A stretch of 64,000 nt of DNA from Shouchella oshimensis (GCF_002019765.1 NZ_KV917380.1:3240576-3304575), one strand, 5' to 3'; positions 37,067 to 46,796 are shown, counted from the stretch's first letter. Notes: generated from the letters alone by a model not told the origin. Translations and numbers: made by a program.

Positions 37067-37075
37067 ATAAAAAGT

Positions 37076-37086
37076 TAAACCGTTTA
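37076..37086. promoter_or_regulatory. LacI-type operator 2 near the mdxE transcription start
   Basis: TAAACCGTTTA is a palindrome of the same half-site type as operator 1, located about +13 to +23 of the mdxE promoter. It could also be a CcpA (cre) site. Confidence 0.6.
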
Positions 37087-37105
37087 CATATCAATTTACA
37101 TCCAT

Positions 37106-37134
37106 AGTATACGGCTAATTTCACCAATAGGCAA
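37106..37134 (-). promoter_or_regulatory. Sigma-A promoter of mdxE operon
   Basis: On the minus strand TTGCCT (37129-37134) and TATACT (37106-37111), spaced by 17 bases. Confidence 0.7.
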
Positions 37135-37153
37135 TATATAAATTTTCTATTAG

Positions 37154-37165
37154 GAAATCGTTTGC
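37154..37165. promoter_or_regulatory. LacI-type operator 3 beside the neopullulanase promoter
   Basis: GAAATCGTTTGC differs from operator 1 at two positions and ends 8 bases before the -35 of the divergent promoter. Confidence 0.6.
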
Positions 37166-37173
37166 AAAAAAGA

Positions 37174-37203
37174 TTGACACAGATCCTAAATCAACTATAT
37201 GAT
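37174..37203 (+). promoter_or_regulatory. Sigma-A promoter of the neopullulanase gene
   Basis: TTGACA (37174-37179) and TATGAT (37198-37203) with an 18-base spacer; the start codon is 27 bases further on. Confidence 0.75.
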
Positions 37204-37230
37204 TTACTAAAAACAAGCAGGAGGTATAGG

Positions 37231-38979
37231 ATGAATCGAGCTGGCATTATTCATACACAGCAACACCACCACCTTTATTTAGCGTCGTCTCATGAAGCGA
37301 TTATTCGAATACAAACGCCAAAAGGGGAAAGTGTAAACGTGACTATTATTCACGGAGATCCTTACGATTGGAAAGACGGTAGCTGGCAAGCAACACAAAC
37401 AGAAATGAAGCTTCTTCAAACCGATGACCTGTATGATTATTGGTCTTCGAGCGTTTCTATGCCGTATTCTCGTATGCGCTACGGATTTAGAATTAAAACA
37501 GAGACAGAGACTTTATTCTATACAGAACGTGGGTTTTATACCGAGCGTCCTGCCGAGATTTCTGCCTATTTCTGTCTTCCTTATGCACATGATACAGAAG
37601 TTTTTTCACCCCCTCCATGGGTACAAAACACAGTCTGGTATCAAATTTTCCCTGAACGTTATGCAAATGGAAACCCTTCTCGCGATCCAGATACGACATT
37701 ACCATGGGGGAGTGAACCACCAAAACCAGACACCTTCTTTGGCGGTGACTTAGACGGCGTTATTCAGCATCTAGATTACTTACAGCAACTAGGTATTACG
37801 GGTATTTACTTCACGCCTATTTTTGAAGCGTTTTCAAATCATAAATACGATACGATTGATTACTTATCTATTGATCCTCACTTTGGCGATGAAGACACGC
37901 TCCGCACACTTATTCAAGAAAGTCACAAACGAGGCATTCGCGTGATGCTTGACGCCGTTTTTAATCATAGTGGGTATTATTTTGCCCCATTTCAAGATGT
38001 GTTACAGCACGGGGAAAACTCGCGTTACAAAGACTGGTTCCATCCTTTTGAGCTCCCACTTCAACCAGATGGAGACCGTCCTAACTATGAGACATTTGCG
38101 TTTGTATCCTCTATGCCTAAATTAAACACGAAACACCCAGATGTGCGACAATATCTCTTGAAAGTGGCAACGTATTGGGTTGAAGAGTTTGATATTGATG
38201 GATGGAGACTGGATGTTGCCAATGAAGTTGATCATGATTTATGGCGTTCGTTTCGAAACGAAGTAAAGAATTTGAAAAAAGACGTTTATATTCTCGGGGA
38301 AATTTGGCATCAATCAAGTCCGTGGTTACAAGGGGATCAATTTGATGCAGTTATGAACTATCCTTTAACGGATGCCATACAGGGATATGCTTTACACCAA
38401 CAATCAAGTCACGACGCACAAGTTGCGTTAACCAAACATTTAATGAGCTACCCAGCGTCCGTCAACGCCGTTCAATTTAATATGCTCGACAGTCATGATA
38501 CAGCACGAATCTTAACGACGAGCAAAGAAAATAAAGCGTTAGTGAAGCTACAGTACGCCCTTTTATTTTCATTCCCTGGCTCCCCTTGTATTTACTATGG
38601 AGATGAGATTGGCATGGCTGGAGAAAACGACCCAGGCTGTCGGGCTTGCATGATATGGGATGAAGCAAAGCAAGACAAAGACATGCTTGCTTTTCTAACA
38701 CAACTGATCGCATTACGAAAACATCATCCTGCATTTGGCACGTATGACGAGCTTTTCTTTCATCAATCTGACGACCCAGCAGTACTTCACTATCAAACAT
38801 CTACAGCTGATGAAACCTTATATTTCGTATTCAACCGTAGTTTAGCAACCAAGTCGATTACACTTCCTAAGGAAAACCAAGAGCAATGGATGGATCTTTT
38901 TACTGAAAAAGCTTGTTCGACCACCTTCTTATTAGAACAAGAAAGCTTCCGCGTGTTACAATTAAAGCGCACATCATAA
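37231..38979 (+). CDS. Neopullulanase / cyclomaltodextrinase, GH13_20
   Basis: 582 residues from the ATG at 37231 with AGGAGGT 5 bases ahead; a longer frame upstream would run through the promoter. The first ~120 residues are the N-domain that forms the dimer active site in this subfamily. Catalytic regions are MLDAVFNHSGYY (I), DGWRLDVANEVDHD (II), YILGEIWHQSS (III) and MLDSHDTARIL (IV). No signal peptide. It opens cyclodextrins, pullulan fragments or maltodextrins inside the cell, feeding malL. Matches B. subtilis yvdF in context. Confidence 0.92.
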   Translation: MNRAGIIHTQQHHHLYLASSHEAIIRIQTPKGESVNVTIIHGDPYDWKDGSWQATQTEMKLLQTDDLYDYWSSSVSMPYSRMRYGFRIKTETETLFYTERGFYTERPAEISAYFCLPYAHDTEVFSPPPWVQNTVWYQIFPERYANGNPSRDPDTTLPWGSEPPKPDTFFGGDLDGVIQHLDYLQQLGITGIYFTPIFEAFSNHKYDTIDYLSIDPHFGDEDTLRTLIQESHKRGIRVMLDAVFNHSGYYFAPFQDVLQHGENSRYKDWFHPFELPLQPDGDRPNYETFAFVSSMPKLNTKHPDVRQYLLKVATYWVEEFDIDGWRLDVANEVDHDLWRSFRNEVKNLKKDVYILGEIWHQSSPWLQGDQFDAVMNYPLTDAIQGYALHQQSSHDAQVALTKHLMSYPASVNAVQFNMLDSHDTARILTTSKENKALVKLQYALLFSFPGSPCIYYGDEIGMAGENDPGCRACMIWDEAKQDKDMLAFLTQLIALRKHHPAFGTYDELFFHQSDDPAVLHYQTSTADETLYFVFNRSLATKSITLPKENQEQWMDLFTEKACSTTFLLEQESFRVLQLKRTS

Positions 38980-38987
38980 TTGCTTTA

Positions 38988-39029
38988 TTAACTTGCCAAG
39001 CGTATGAATGCGCTGGCAAGTTTTTTTAC
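38988..39029 (+). terminator. Terminator of the neopullulanase gene
   Basis: AACTTGCC and GGCAAGTT, extended by AGCG/CGCT, form a stem followed by seven T residues. Confidence 0.9.
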
Positions 39030-39079
39030 ACGTATGAAACAAATGATAACGTTCAAATATAAAGGGGATACTAACTGAA

Positions 39080-40363
39080 ATGGTCGATTCGCGTTCACTA
39101 CACGAACAACTTAACCACAAAGTGGAGGAGTTATGGCAAGAAGAGCTTGAATTTTTAAAAACAATGATTCGCTTCCCTTCTTTAAGTGGAAAAGAACACC
39201 GCTTACAGCTCTTTTTAGCGGATTATTTAACGACGAAATTAAAATTACAGGTTGATCGATTTACACCAGCCATTCAACAGATTGAAAAACATCCCGGTTA
39301 CTCTCCACCAAAGTGGACATATGAGTACAGTGATATTGTTATTGGTACCCATAAAGGAATTAACCCCTCAGAAGGGAAAACCCTTATTTTCCAAGGGCAT
39401 GCTGATGTTGTCAGTGCTGAACCTGCCACAGAATGGGATTCTTCACCTTGGGAACCATTTGAAAAAGACGGACGCCTTTACGGGCGGGGAAGTGCGGACA
39501 TGAAAGGCGGCATTGCCGCTATGATTTTTGCCTATCGTGCTGTTATTGAATGTGGCTATATGCCTAAAAATGACTTTATGATCCAAGTCGTTCCTGATGA
39601 AGAGCGCACAGGAAATGGTGCTTTAGCAGCCCTCGAAGCTGGCTATACTGCCGATGCTGCGCTTATCCCAGAACCGTTTGGCTTACAAGCATCTGTTGGT
39701 CAAGTGGGAGCGCTTTGGTTTGAAATTTCTTTACGTACCATAAAAAAAGATGAATATAAGCAAACCCAAACAAACGTTATTGAAAAACTTCATACCATTA
39801 CATCTTCGCTAATGGCATTTGAACGCTATTTGAACCAAACTCGCTCTCATCTTGCCTTTTCCGATCAAGATAATCCAATCGATTTAAATATTGGTAAAGT
39901 AACAGCTGGCGATTTCGCTTCAAATGAACCGGTACATGCCACGATAGAAGGACGCGTCGCTTTACTACCCGGGGAACAGATTAGTGAACGAAAACAAGAA
40001 TTACTCGACTGGATTAAGCAAGAGACGAAGAATGACATATGGTTTAAAGAAAATCCACCAACTATTGACTTCTACGGCTTTCATGCCGAAGGTACGTTAA
40101 GCGATGACACTTCTCCATTGTTTCAAGAACTGGATGCCGCTCACGAACGTGTGACAAAAACGAAACCAACGCGACGTACACTTCCGTCTACAACAGACGC
40201 ACGCCACTTTCAGCTTTATTACGACATCGATACGATTTGTTATGGACCGGTTGGCGGTCAATTTCACGAAGTCAATGAATGGGTTGATTTAAACAGCATA
40301 AAAGATGTGACAAAAGTGTATGCCACTTTTTTAGCTAATTGGTGTGGCGTTGAAAAAAAATAA
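39080..40363 (+). CDS. M20 family deacylase (ArgE/DapE/ACY1 type)
   Basis: 427 residues. Metal-site motifs are in order: IFQGHADVVSAEP, then GRLYGRGSADMKGGIAAMIF with the bridging Asp, VVPDEERTGNGALAAL with the catalytic Glu pair, and ALIPEPFG; a late GPVGGQFHEVNEW holds the last His. The insert between is the dimerisation lid. Such enzymes remove acyl groups from amino acids or small amides; substrate unknown. It has its own AAAGGGG site and terminator and is probably monocistronic. Confidence 0.9.
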   Translation: MVDSRSLHEQLNHKVEELWQEELEFLKTMIRFPSLSGKEHRLQLFLADYLTTKLKLQVDRFTPAIQQIEKHPGYSPPKWTYEYSDIVIGTHKGINPSEGKTLIFQGHADVVSAEPATEWDSSPWEPFEKDGRLYGRGSADMKGGIAAMIFAYRAVIECGYMPKNDFMIQVVPDEERTGNGALAALEAGYTADAALIPEPFGLQASVGQVGALWFEISLRTIKKDEYKQTQTNVIEKLHTITSSLMAFERYLNQTRSHLAFSDQDNPIDLNIGKVTAGDFASNEPVHATIEGRVALLPGEQISERKQELLDWIKQETKNDIWFKENPPTIDFYGFHAEGTLSDDTSPLFQELDAAHERVTKTKPTRRTLPSTTDARHFQLYYDIDTICYGPVGGQFHEVNEWVDLNSIKDVTKVYATFLANWCGVEKK

Positions 40364-40404
40364 TAAAACAGGATGGGCCCTAATGGCGCACATCCTGTTT
40401 TTCG
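40364..40404. terminator. Bidirectional terminator between the M20 gene and the CoA transferase gene
   Basis: AAAACAGGATG and CATCCTGTTTT pair around a ~15-base loop; T-rich on both strands, fitting the convergent genes. Confidence 0.9.
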
Positions 40405-40461
40405 TAAACCCTTAAATGTGTACAGTTTTAAGCTGCCGTTAGTAAATAAAGAAGGTATTCG

Positions 40462-41655
40462 TTAAATCACGTTTTTTTGTTCTAACGTTTTAATGTCTTC
40501 TTTAGAAAAACCAAGCTCCAGTAAAACACTTTCATTATTTTCACCAAGGTCTGGTGCAATGGATCGAATACTCCCCGGTGTTTTTTCAAACTTCGGTACA
40601 ATGCCTGGTACTTTAATTGAACCTAAACGAGGATGCTTTACTTCGACAATGTTCTCTCTCGCTTTATACTGTTCATTTTCAACTATATCAGCAATACTCA
40701 TAACGGGACTTATTGGAACACCGAAATGGTCCAGTTTTTCAAGCAAGGATTCTCGCTCCTGCGCTTGAATCCACTTTTCCACAATTCCGTTCGTTTCATC
40801 GTTATGTTCTAGTCTACAGGCATTCGTATGATAGCGCGGATCTGTTAGCATATCTTCACGATCCATCGCTTTTGCCAAACGGTTAAACGTTGTATCTGTA
40901 CTTGTTACGAGGACAACCCAGTGACCGTCCTTCGTTTGGAACGTGCCAGAGGGGGAAGAATGACCTGCCAATCCAGGCGCACGCTCACGTACTTTCTCTA
41001 GCTGGTCATATTCTGCTATAAGAAATTCCATCATCCGAAAAACGGTCTCGTAAAGGGCAATATCAACCATTTGTCCTTCCCCGTTTTCGTGGGCATCACG
41101 GTGATAAAGAGCGGTTACCGCGGCAAACGCTACATATATTCCACAAATGTAATCGGTTAATGAAAAAGGAGGACTAACTGGATGTCGATCAGTGAATCCT
41201 TGTAAATACGTATACCCACTAAACGCCGTCGCAGGTGTTCCAAATCCAGCTTTACTCTTGTAAGGACCTGTTTGCCCATACCCAGAAACCCGAATCATAA
41301 TTAAGTTTGGGTTTAGTTCTTTCAGCACATCATAGCCAACTCCCCATTTCTCTAATGTTCCCGGTCGAAAATTTTCAACGAGAATATCATGCGTTACAGC
41401 TAACTTCTTTAAAATCCTTACTCCTTCTTCTTGATGAAGATCAAGAGTTAACGATTTCTTATTACGTGACAAGCCAGGCCATCGAAGCGGTTCATCCCCT
41501 TTAAAGGGTCCCACACTTCTCGATGTGTCTCCTCTGCCTGGAATCTCCACTTTTAACACATCAGCTCCAAAGTCTCCAAGTAGGGCAGTTCCATAAGGAG
41601 CGGCAATCATTGTGGAGACGTCAAGTACTTTAACGCCCTCTAATGGTGTTCTCAT
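40462..41655 (-). CDS. Class III CoA transferase (CaiB/BaiF/Frc family)
   Basis: 397 residues from ATG 41655 (another ATG at 41661 is equally possible; AGAGGAG lies ahead of both). TPLEGVKVLDVSTMIAAPYG and LGDFGADVLKVEIPGRGDTS are the family start; the catalytic Asp is in the HEDILVENFRPG-like stretch LAVTHDILVENFRPGTLEKW and IRVSGYGQTGPY follows. These enzymes move CoA between an acyl-CoA and a carboxylic acid. Last gene of the TRAP/lyase cluster; it likely activates the organic acid taken up. Its start lies 22 bases past the upstream stop. Confidence 0.92.
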   Translation of the reverse strand: MRTPLEGVKVLDVSTMIAAPYGTALLGDFGADVLKVEIPGRGDTSRSVGPFKGDEPLRWPGLSRNKKSLTLDLHQEEGVRILKKLAVTHDILVENFRPGTLEKWGVGYDVLKELNPNLIMIRVSGYGQTGPYKSKAGFGTPATAFSGYTYLQGFTDRHPVSPPFSLTDYICGIYVAFAAVTALYHRDAHENGEGQMVDIALYETVFRMMEFLIAEYDQLEKVRERAPGLAGHSSPSGTFQTKDGHWVVLVTSTDTTFNRLAKAMDREDMLTDPRYHTNACRLEHNDETNGIVEKWIQAQERESLLEKLDHFGVPISPVMSIADIVENEQYKARENIVEVKHPRLGSIKVPGIVPKFEKTPGSIRSIAPDLGENNESVLLELGFSKEDIKTLEQKNVI

Positions 41656-41677
41656 TCTCATACACTCCTCTATTACT

Positions 41678-43441
41678 TTATGGAATACTGACGTGGGACT
41701 TTTCACTATTAGGTGAATAAATATCATTAATGTTCCATTGTCCATCAGTTGGTACTGGCTCGTTCCGCATTGCTACATCAAGAACGACTGGTTCGTTTAC
41801 TTTAATCGCAGCCTTCAGTTCATGCTTAAATTCAGCGGCAGACGTGATTTTTACTCCTTTTACACCAAAGCCTTTTGCGATTTCGGCAAAATTAGGTGTG
41901 TAGCTCTCGCCGTCTTTCTTAAACAACGTGCCGTATGTTGTGTCATAATGTGCCATCTCTAAACCAGCAATCGTTCCGTATGCGCTATTATTCATGACCA
42001 CCCATACAACAGGGATCTTCTCTTCTACAGCTGTTGCAAGCAAAGACGGATTTTGACCAAATCCACCATCGCCAATAAGGGAAACAACTACTTTATTTGG
42101 TTGTGCAAGTTTCGCTCCTAGTGCGGCGGCAGATCCAAATCCCATTGTTGCATAGCCACCTGGCGTTAGAATCGAGCCTGGTGTATAAATTGGAAACTGC
42201 TGTCCAACACCATTTTTATTCCAACCGACGTCTGTTGTAATATAAGCATCTCGTGGTAACACTTCACGTACATCAGCTAAAATTCGTTCCGGTTTCATTG
42301 GGAAAGCATCGCTGGTTACATTTTCATGAATTGAAGCGCGTAATGACTTTCGATATTCTTGAATGTCTTCTTTTAGCTTCTCATTGCGATCCATTCCATT
42401 TGGATACAATTGTTTCGCAACTCGATTCAAAGCAACAAGAGCACGCTTCAAATCTGCTACTGCACCAATTTCGACTGGATAATTTCGGCCAATCTCACTT
42501 GGATCAATATCGATATGGATTAATTTTGTTTTCGGAAAATTGAACGTGACATTCTGATACCAAGAGCTTGAATCTGCTTCTGAAAAACGTGTCCCCACAC
42601 CAAATAAGTAGTCCGCATTCTTTGTTTGATCATTAATAAATGTCGTTCCCCAAAAACCTGTCATCCCTACTGTTAACGGATGGTCATCAGGTAAAACACC
42701 TTTCCCCATTAACGAGTGGGCAACTGGAATATTCATATGCTCAACAAATTCTCTTAACTCTTCTTCCGCTTGGGATAAAACCACGCCTCCACCTGCATAA
42801 ATAACAGGACGTTCTGCATTGGCTAACGTTTCAACAATCCGTTCAGCCGTTTCTTCATCTAATGCAGGTTTCTCAACCACTTGAGTGTGGTGCTTTAATA
42901 GAGCAAACTTCTCTTCATCAACTTCTTTTGAGAAGATGTCCATCGGTACCGATACTAGAACAGGTCCAGGTCGACCACTTTCTGCTAGTTGGAATGCTTT
43001 TTGAATAATTTCCGGGAATAAGTCTTCCCGATCCACACGCCATGCACGCTTAACGAACGGTCGATAAATCTCCCATTGTGCGCCATCAGCATGCATATTC
43101 ACCTCTTGATGTGGATGCTTGCCGTAGTAATGACTAGGCACATCTCCGGCAATAACGACCATCGGAATGGAATCAAGGGCAGCATTGGCTACACCTGTAG
43201 CCGCATTTGTTAAGCCCGGACCTAAGTGACTGAGAACCACAGATGTTTCCCGCTTTGCTCGTGCATAACCATCAGCCGCGTGAGACGCAATTTGTTCGTG
43301 GCGCACATTAATAAATGTAATGGGACTCTTATCAAGTTCAGCTAAAACGGCAATATTCGTATGTCCACATAAACCAAAAACGTACTCTACACCACGACTC
43401 TCTAAATACGTTACAAGTTGTTCAGATACTAGTTTCTTCAT
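41678..43441 (-). CDS. Thiamine diphosphate-dependent decarboxylase/lyase of the acetolactate synthase superfamily
   Basis: 587 residues in the three-domain TPP layout. The activating Glu is in VRHEQIASHAADGYARA (about residue 48), and the TPP/Mg motif begins SLIGDGGFGQNPSLLATA and ends VVWVVMNN. The middle domain includes PVIYAGGGVV. It is not a close match to biosynthetic IlvB (no regulatory subunit, no ilv genes), nor to IolD or glyoxylate carboligase as far as I can tell. In this cluster a 2-oxo acid decarboxylase or a C-C lyase/ligase is likely. It overlaps the preceding ADH gene by one base (TAATG). Confidence 0.85.
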   Translation of the reverse strand: MKKLVSEQLVTYLESRGVEYVFGLCGHTNIAVLAELDKSPITFINVRHEQIASHAADGYARAKRETSVVLSHLGPGLTNAATGVANAALDSIPMVVIAGDVPSHYYGKHPHQEVNMHADGAQWEIYRPFVKRAWRVDREDLFPEIIQKAFQLAESGRPGPVLVSVPMDIFSKEVDEEKFALLKHHTQVVEKPALDEETAERIVETLANAERPVIYAGGGVVLSQAEEELREFVEHMNIPVAHSLMGKGVLPDDHPLTVGMTGFWGTTFINDQTKNADYLFGVGTRFSEADSSSWYQNVTFNFPKTKLIHIDIDPSEIGRNYPVEIGAVADLKRALVALNRVAKQLYPNGMDRNEKLKEDIQEYRKSLRASIHENVTSDAFPMKPERILADVREVLPRDAYITTDVGWNKNGVGQQFPIYTPGSILTPGGYATMGFGSAAALGAKLAQPNKVVVSLIGDGGFGQNPSLLATAVEEKIPVVWVVMNNSAYGTIAGLEMAHYDTTYGTLFKKDGESYTPNFAEIAKGFGVKGVKITSAAEFKHELKAAIKVNEPVVLDVAMRNEPVPTDGQWNINDIYSPNSEKSHVSIP

Positions 43442-44433
43442 TAGACAGCAGCTCCTTTAAATTGTAATACGATTTTGGCGTAATTCCCGCTTAACGCCAT
43501 CTGATACGCTTCTTCATATTCATAAAACGGTTTTATTTTTGATATAAAGACCGTTGGATCAAACTGTTCGTCCAGAAGATACGTCACGCTTGTTTGGAAA
43601 TCAGTTGGAAATTCATAAATAATGCTTCCGACTATTTTTTGCTCTTTTCTTACAACTTGCGCTACTGGTATTGTTGCTTCTGGCGTAATGCCAATGAGCA
43701 ATAGCTCACCTCCAGGCTTCAAAAGCGAGAAGCACGATTCTACTGATTGTTTCGTTCCAGCTGCTTCAATAACAACATCATATTGGTTGCCCGCTATATC
43801 CATTGGATGACCTAGCGTTATATCATGAAAGCTTCTTAACATAGCTAACTTGCTTGCATTTATATCAATTGCTGTCACTTCTCCACCAACATGTCTTGCT
43901 AAGGCAGCTGCAAGTAACCCTTCCGTACCACACCCGACAACTAGTACGCTCATACTTGGCTGAATTGTAATTTGTTTCATACCATGGACAATGACGGATA
44001 AAGGCTCGATGAGAACAGCAGCTTCATTTGATAATTCATCAGGTATGGGTAGGCAATAACGAGAATGAATATGGAGCTCTTCTGCAAATCCACCGTCACA
44101 TGTAATACCAATTGACTGTTTCTCTAGACAAATATTCGGCTTCCCTTTTAAACAAAACTCACACTTTCCGCAAAACGTGTTTGGCGTAATCACGACACGC
44201 TTACCTTCGTTTATATGGCTTGCTCGACTTTCTATTACCTCACCGACTACCTCATGACCGGGACGCAATGGATACTGGGCGTGCGGTAATCTCCCTTTAA
44301 AAACAGATAGATCCGATCCACAAATGCCTCCATAAAGGAGTTTTATTCTGACTTCTCCATCTTGTAATAACGGAAGTGGCAAAGCATCGCGAACGTGCAT
44401 GACTTGTGGTTGATCTAAGTAGATCTCTTTCAA
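43441..44433 (-). CDS. Zinc-dependent alcohol dehydrogenase (MDR, threonine/sorbitol dehydrogenase-like)
   Basis: 330 residues. The catalytic zinc site is YGGICGSDLSVFKGRLPHA and RPGHEVVGEV; structural zinc cysteines are in CGKCEFCLKGKPNIC; the Rossmann start is VLVVGCGTEGLLAAALA. NAD(P)-linked oxidation of a secondary alcohol or sugar alcohol is usual for this group. TTG start with AAGGAG upstream. Inside the cluster it may oxidise the substrate before CoA activation or handle the aldehyde product. Confidence 0.9.
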   Translation of the reverse strand: MKEIYLDQPQVMHVRDALPLPLLQDGEVRIKLLYGGICGSDLSVFKGRLPHAQYPLRPGHEVVGEVIESRASHINEGKRVVITPNTFCGKCEFCLKGKPNICLEKQSIGITCDGGFAEELHIHSRYCLPIPDELSNEAAVLIEPLSVIVHGMKQITIQPSMSVLVVGCGTEGLLAAALARHVGGEVTAIDINASKLAMLRSFHDITLGHPMDIAGNQYDVVIEAAGTKQSVESCFSLLKPGGELLLIGITPEATIPVAQVVRKEQKIVGSIIYEFPTDFQTSVTYLLDEQFDPTVFISKIKPFYEYEEAYQMALSGNYAKIVLQFKGAAV

Positions 44434-44446
44434 CGTACATCTCTCC

Positions 44447-45892
44447 TTATAGTGTTAAAAAATCTTGTAGAACAACCATCTTCGTTTCACTCATTTCTTC
44501 AATGGCAAAGCGAGGACCCTCCCGACCGATTCCGCTCTGCTTAACGCCTCCATACGGCCAATGATCCAAACGGAAATTTGAGGTTCCATTTACGACGATG
44601 CCTCCCATATCAAGGGTTTGAACAACTTTTCTTACAACTGTTAACGACTGGGTAAACACCCCCGCTTGCAAACCGAACGCTGACTCATTAACCTCATGAA
44701 TGGCCCACTCTACGTCACGATAAGGTATTAAACTAACCACCGGGCCGAAGACTTCTTGGCAAACTACTTTGCTTTCTTTCTTTGGATTGACAAGAATCGT
44801 CGGTTGTACCTGTGCTCCATTTGCAGACCCACCGTAAAGAATATCAGCACCGTCAGCAACAGCCTCCTTTACCCAGCTCGTAATACGTTTAGCTGTTTCC
44901 TTTGATACAACACAGCCGATATCCGTTTTCTCCTCAAGAGGATCTCCTACATGAAGAGCTTCTGTTTTTTCTTTTACCTTTTCGCTAAATTTCTGGAAGA
45001 CCGATTCATGTACATAGACACGCTGCACAGAAATACAACTTTGACCTGAGTTACTAAAAGCAGTTTTTGTTGCAAGGGTTGCTGCCCGCTCTATATCCGC
45101 ATCTTCGTGGACAATCGTGCCAGCATTTCCACCAAGTTCTACTAACACTTTTTTCATCCCAGCTAGCTTACTAATTTGTTGGCCTGCAGGCACACTACCT
45201 GTGAACGAAACAAGATTTGTTCGAGAGTCGGCAACAATGATTTCGCCTATTTCTCTCCCCCCGAGCACCATTTGAATGGCTTTACTCGGCATACCAGCTT
45301 CAAGCAGTAGCTCTACAAATGCTTTCGCAATAAAAGGTGCTTGTGGTGCAGGTTTTAATATAGTTACGTTGCCTGCAGCAAAGCTTGGACCAATTTTGTG
45401 GCAAATTAAATTTAACGGTGCGTTAAATGGCGTAATTGCTGCTATCACCCCAACTGGCACACGGAATGTAAGCGCAGTCGAACCTTTCCCTCTTGAAGAT
45501 GCACCGCCTGGAATCGTTTCACCAAACTGGCGCTTTGCTTCTTCTGCTGACTGAATGAGGGTTTCTATTGAACGCCCCACTTCATCTCGGGTATTTTTTA
45601 ACGCTTTTCCTACTTCTAAAGAAATTAATTGAGCAAACGCTTCTTGACGCTCTTCCATTAACGTTGCCGCTTTATAAAGAATGGCAGAACGATCAACGGC
45701 TTCTAGTTTCTTCAACTCATTCTTATATCGAAATGCCGAAGCAAGTGCTTCTTCTACGCCCTGTTCATTTGTCTCGTATTGATAGCCAATTAATTCGTTT
45801 GAATAAGGGCTTCTTACTTCTACACCTTGATCTTCTAAGGTCGCACCCCATTGTCCATCTATAAACGACTGTGCAGATTTCACTGTCATCAT
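44447..45892 (-). CDS. Aldehyde dehydrogenase
   Basis: 481 residues. NAD-binding and catalytic motifs are complete: FTGSVPAGQQISK, KVLVELGGNAGTIVHEDAD with the general base Glu and NSGQSCISVQRVYVH with the nucleophilic Cys. It resembles the lactaldehyde/glycolaldehyde and phosphonoacetaldehyde dehydrogenase group, so a short polar aldehyde is plausible. Its ATG overlaps the lyase gene stop (ATGA). It would oxidise the aldehyde formed by the TPP enzyme. Confidence 0.92.
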   Translation of the reverse strand: MMTVKSAQSFIDGQWGATLEDQGVEVRSPYSNELIGYQYETNEQGVEEALASAFRYKNELKKLEAVDRSAILYKAATLMEERQEAFAQLISLEVGKALKNTRDEVGRSIETLIQSAEEAKRQFGETIPGGASSRGKGSTALTFRVPVGVIAAITPFNAPLNLICHKIGPSFAAGNVTILKPAPQAPFIAKAFVELLLEAGMPSKAIQMVLGGREIGEIIVADSRTNLVSFTGSVPAGQQISKLAGMKKVLVELGGNAGTIVHEDADIERAATLATKTAFSNSGQSCISVQRVYVHESVFQKFSEKVKEKTEALHVGDPLEEKTDIGCVVSKETAKRITSWVKEAVADGADILYGGSANGAQVQPTILVNPKKESKVVCQEVFGPVVSLIPYRDVEWAIHEVNESAFGLQAGVFTQSLTVVRKVVQTLDMGGIVVNGTSNFRLDHWPYGGVKQSGIGREGPRFAIEEMSETKMVVLQDFLTL

Positions 45893-46713
45893 TCTCCTTC
45901 CTCCCTTGCGCTCTTACCTGTATAGCGCACAAGAGCTTCTCCATTCGGACAAGGTCCTTTTATTAACATGCCTTTTTGTAATTCCTCATACGCATGAGCA
46001 ACAATTCCCATGCCTCTTGATAAAGCAAAAATTCCTTTTGCTGCTTCAGATGGTACACCTAGCTCACACTGAATGGCTGCTGAAATACCATCAACGTTAA
46101 TCGTAAGGGTACGTTTCTTTCGATGAGATATGATTTGACGGAAGTCTTCTAACAAGCGTAAGTACACCCCTGAAATATCACCTTCCTCAATCAATAATTG
46201 AGACAATTCAATAAGTCGCTTCACCCTCGGATCGTCATCATGCAATTGATGTCCAAAGCCGGGCAGTTTTTTTCCTGCTTGTAAAAGTCGATCTAGCTCT
46301 TCTGTAACGCTTCCCCGTCCTTCGTCAACTGCCTCCTTTGTAGCATACAAAATGGACATAGCCCCTTCCACCGCACCACCATGCACATCACCAAGCATAT
46401 TTATCCCTGTCGCAACTGCCGAATTAAATGTAACGCCACATGTAGCAGCCATTCTCGCTGCTGCAATGGATGGCGCACGCGGACCATGATCAGAGCCAGC
46501 AACAAGAACGCTTTCAAACAATGTAGCTTTACGTTCGCTTAACTCTTCACCGACCAGAAGAAAATAGAGCATTTGGCTGTAGGTCACATTTCCAATTAAG
46601 TCTTCTACTCTTTTGCCTCTAATGATAATGCTGTTTTTCTTACAATCGCTAATCTCCGTTTCCCACCAAGCGCCACCTTTTTTATACGTTTCTAATGCGC
46701 TCCGTCCTGCCAT
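45889..46713 (-). CDS. Citrate synthase homolog of the citryl-CoA lyase type
   Basis: 274 residues, far shorter than citrate synthase (about 370-430). It keeps the citrate synthase small-molecule His and Asp regions: INMLGDVHGGAVEGAMSILY, KLPGFGHQLHDDDPRVKRL and TINVDGISAAIQCELG. This short form is annotated as citryl-CoA lyase, which cleaves a 3-hydroxy-3-carboxyacyl-CoA to acetyl-CoA and a 2-oxo acid. In front of it is a perfect palindromic operator that overlaps its -10. It starts the second half of the cluster, coupled to the ALDH gene. Confidence 0.85.
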   Translation of the reverse strand: MAGRSALETYKKGGAWWETEISDCKKNSIIIRGKRVEDLIGNVTYSQMLYFLLVGEELSERKATLFESVLVAGSDHGPRAPSIAAARMAATCGVTFNSAVATGINMLGDVHGGAVEGAMSILYATKEAVDEGRGSVTEELDRLLQAGKKLPGFGHQLHDDDPRVKRLIELSQLLIEEGDISGVYLRLLEDFRQIISHRKKRTLTINVDGISAAIQCELGVPSEAAKGIFALSRGMGIVAHAYEELQKGMLIKGPCPNGEALVRYTGKSAREEGE

Positions 46714-46745
46714 ATCCTCACAACCTTTTTTACTAAATTTTTAGA

Positions 46746-46767
46746 TTATACTTGTATACAAGTATAA
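46746..46767. promoter_or_regulatory. GntR operator site 1, overlapping the lyase promoter
   Basis: A 22-bp perfect palindrome with the core TACTTGTATACAAGTA. Its minus-strand end contains TATAAT, the probable -10 of the lyase gene, 33 bases before the start codon. Same core as the sites at 50729 and 51514. Confidence 0.85.
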
Positions 46768-46796
46768 GTGTATCATACCATCTTTCGTTTGTTCCA

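Noticed and set aside
41655-41745. Longer N-terminus for the CoA transferase reading back into the TPP enzyme gene
   Set aside because: The extra residues are unlike the family and no ribosome site supports them; the start near 41655 has AGAGGAG.
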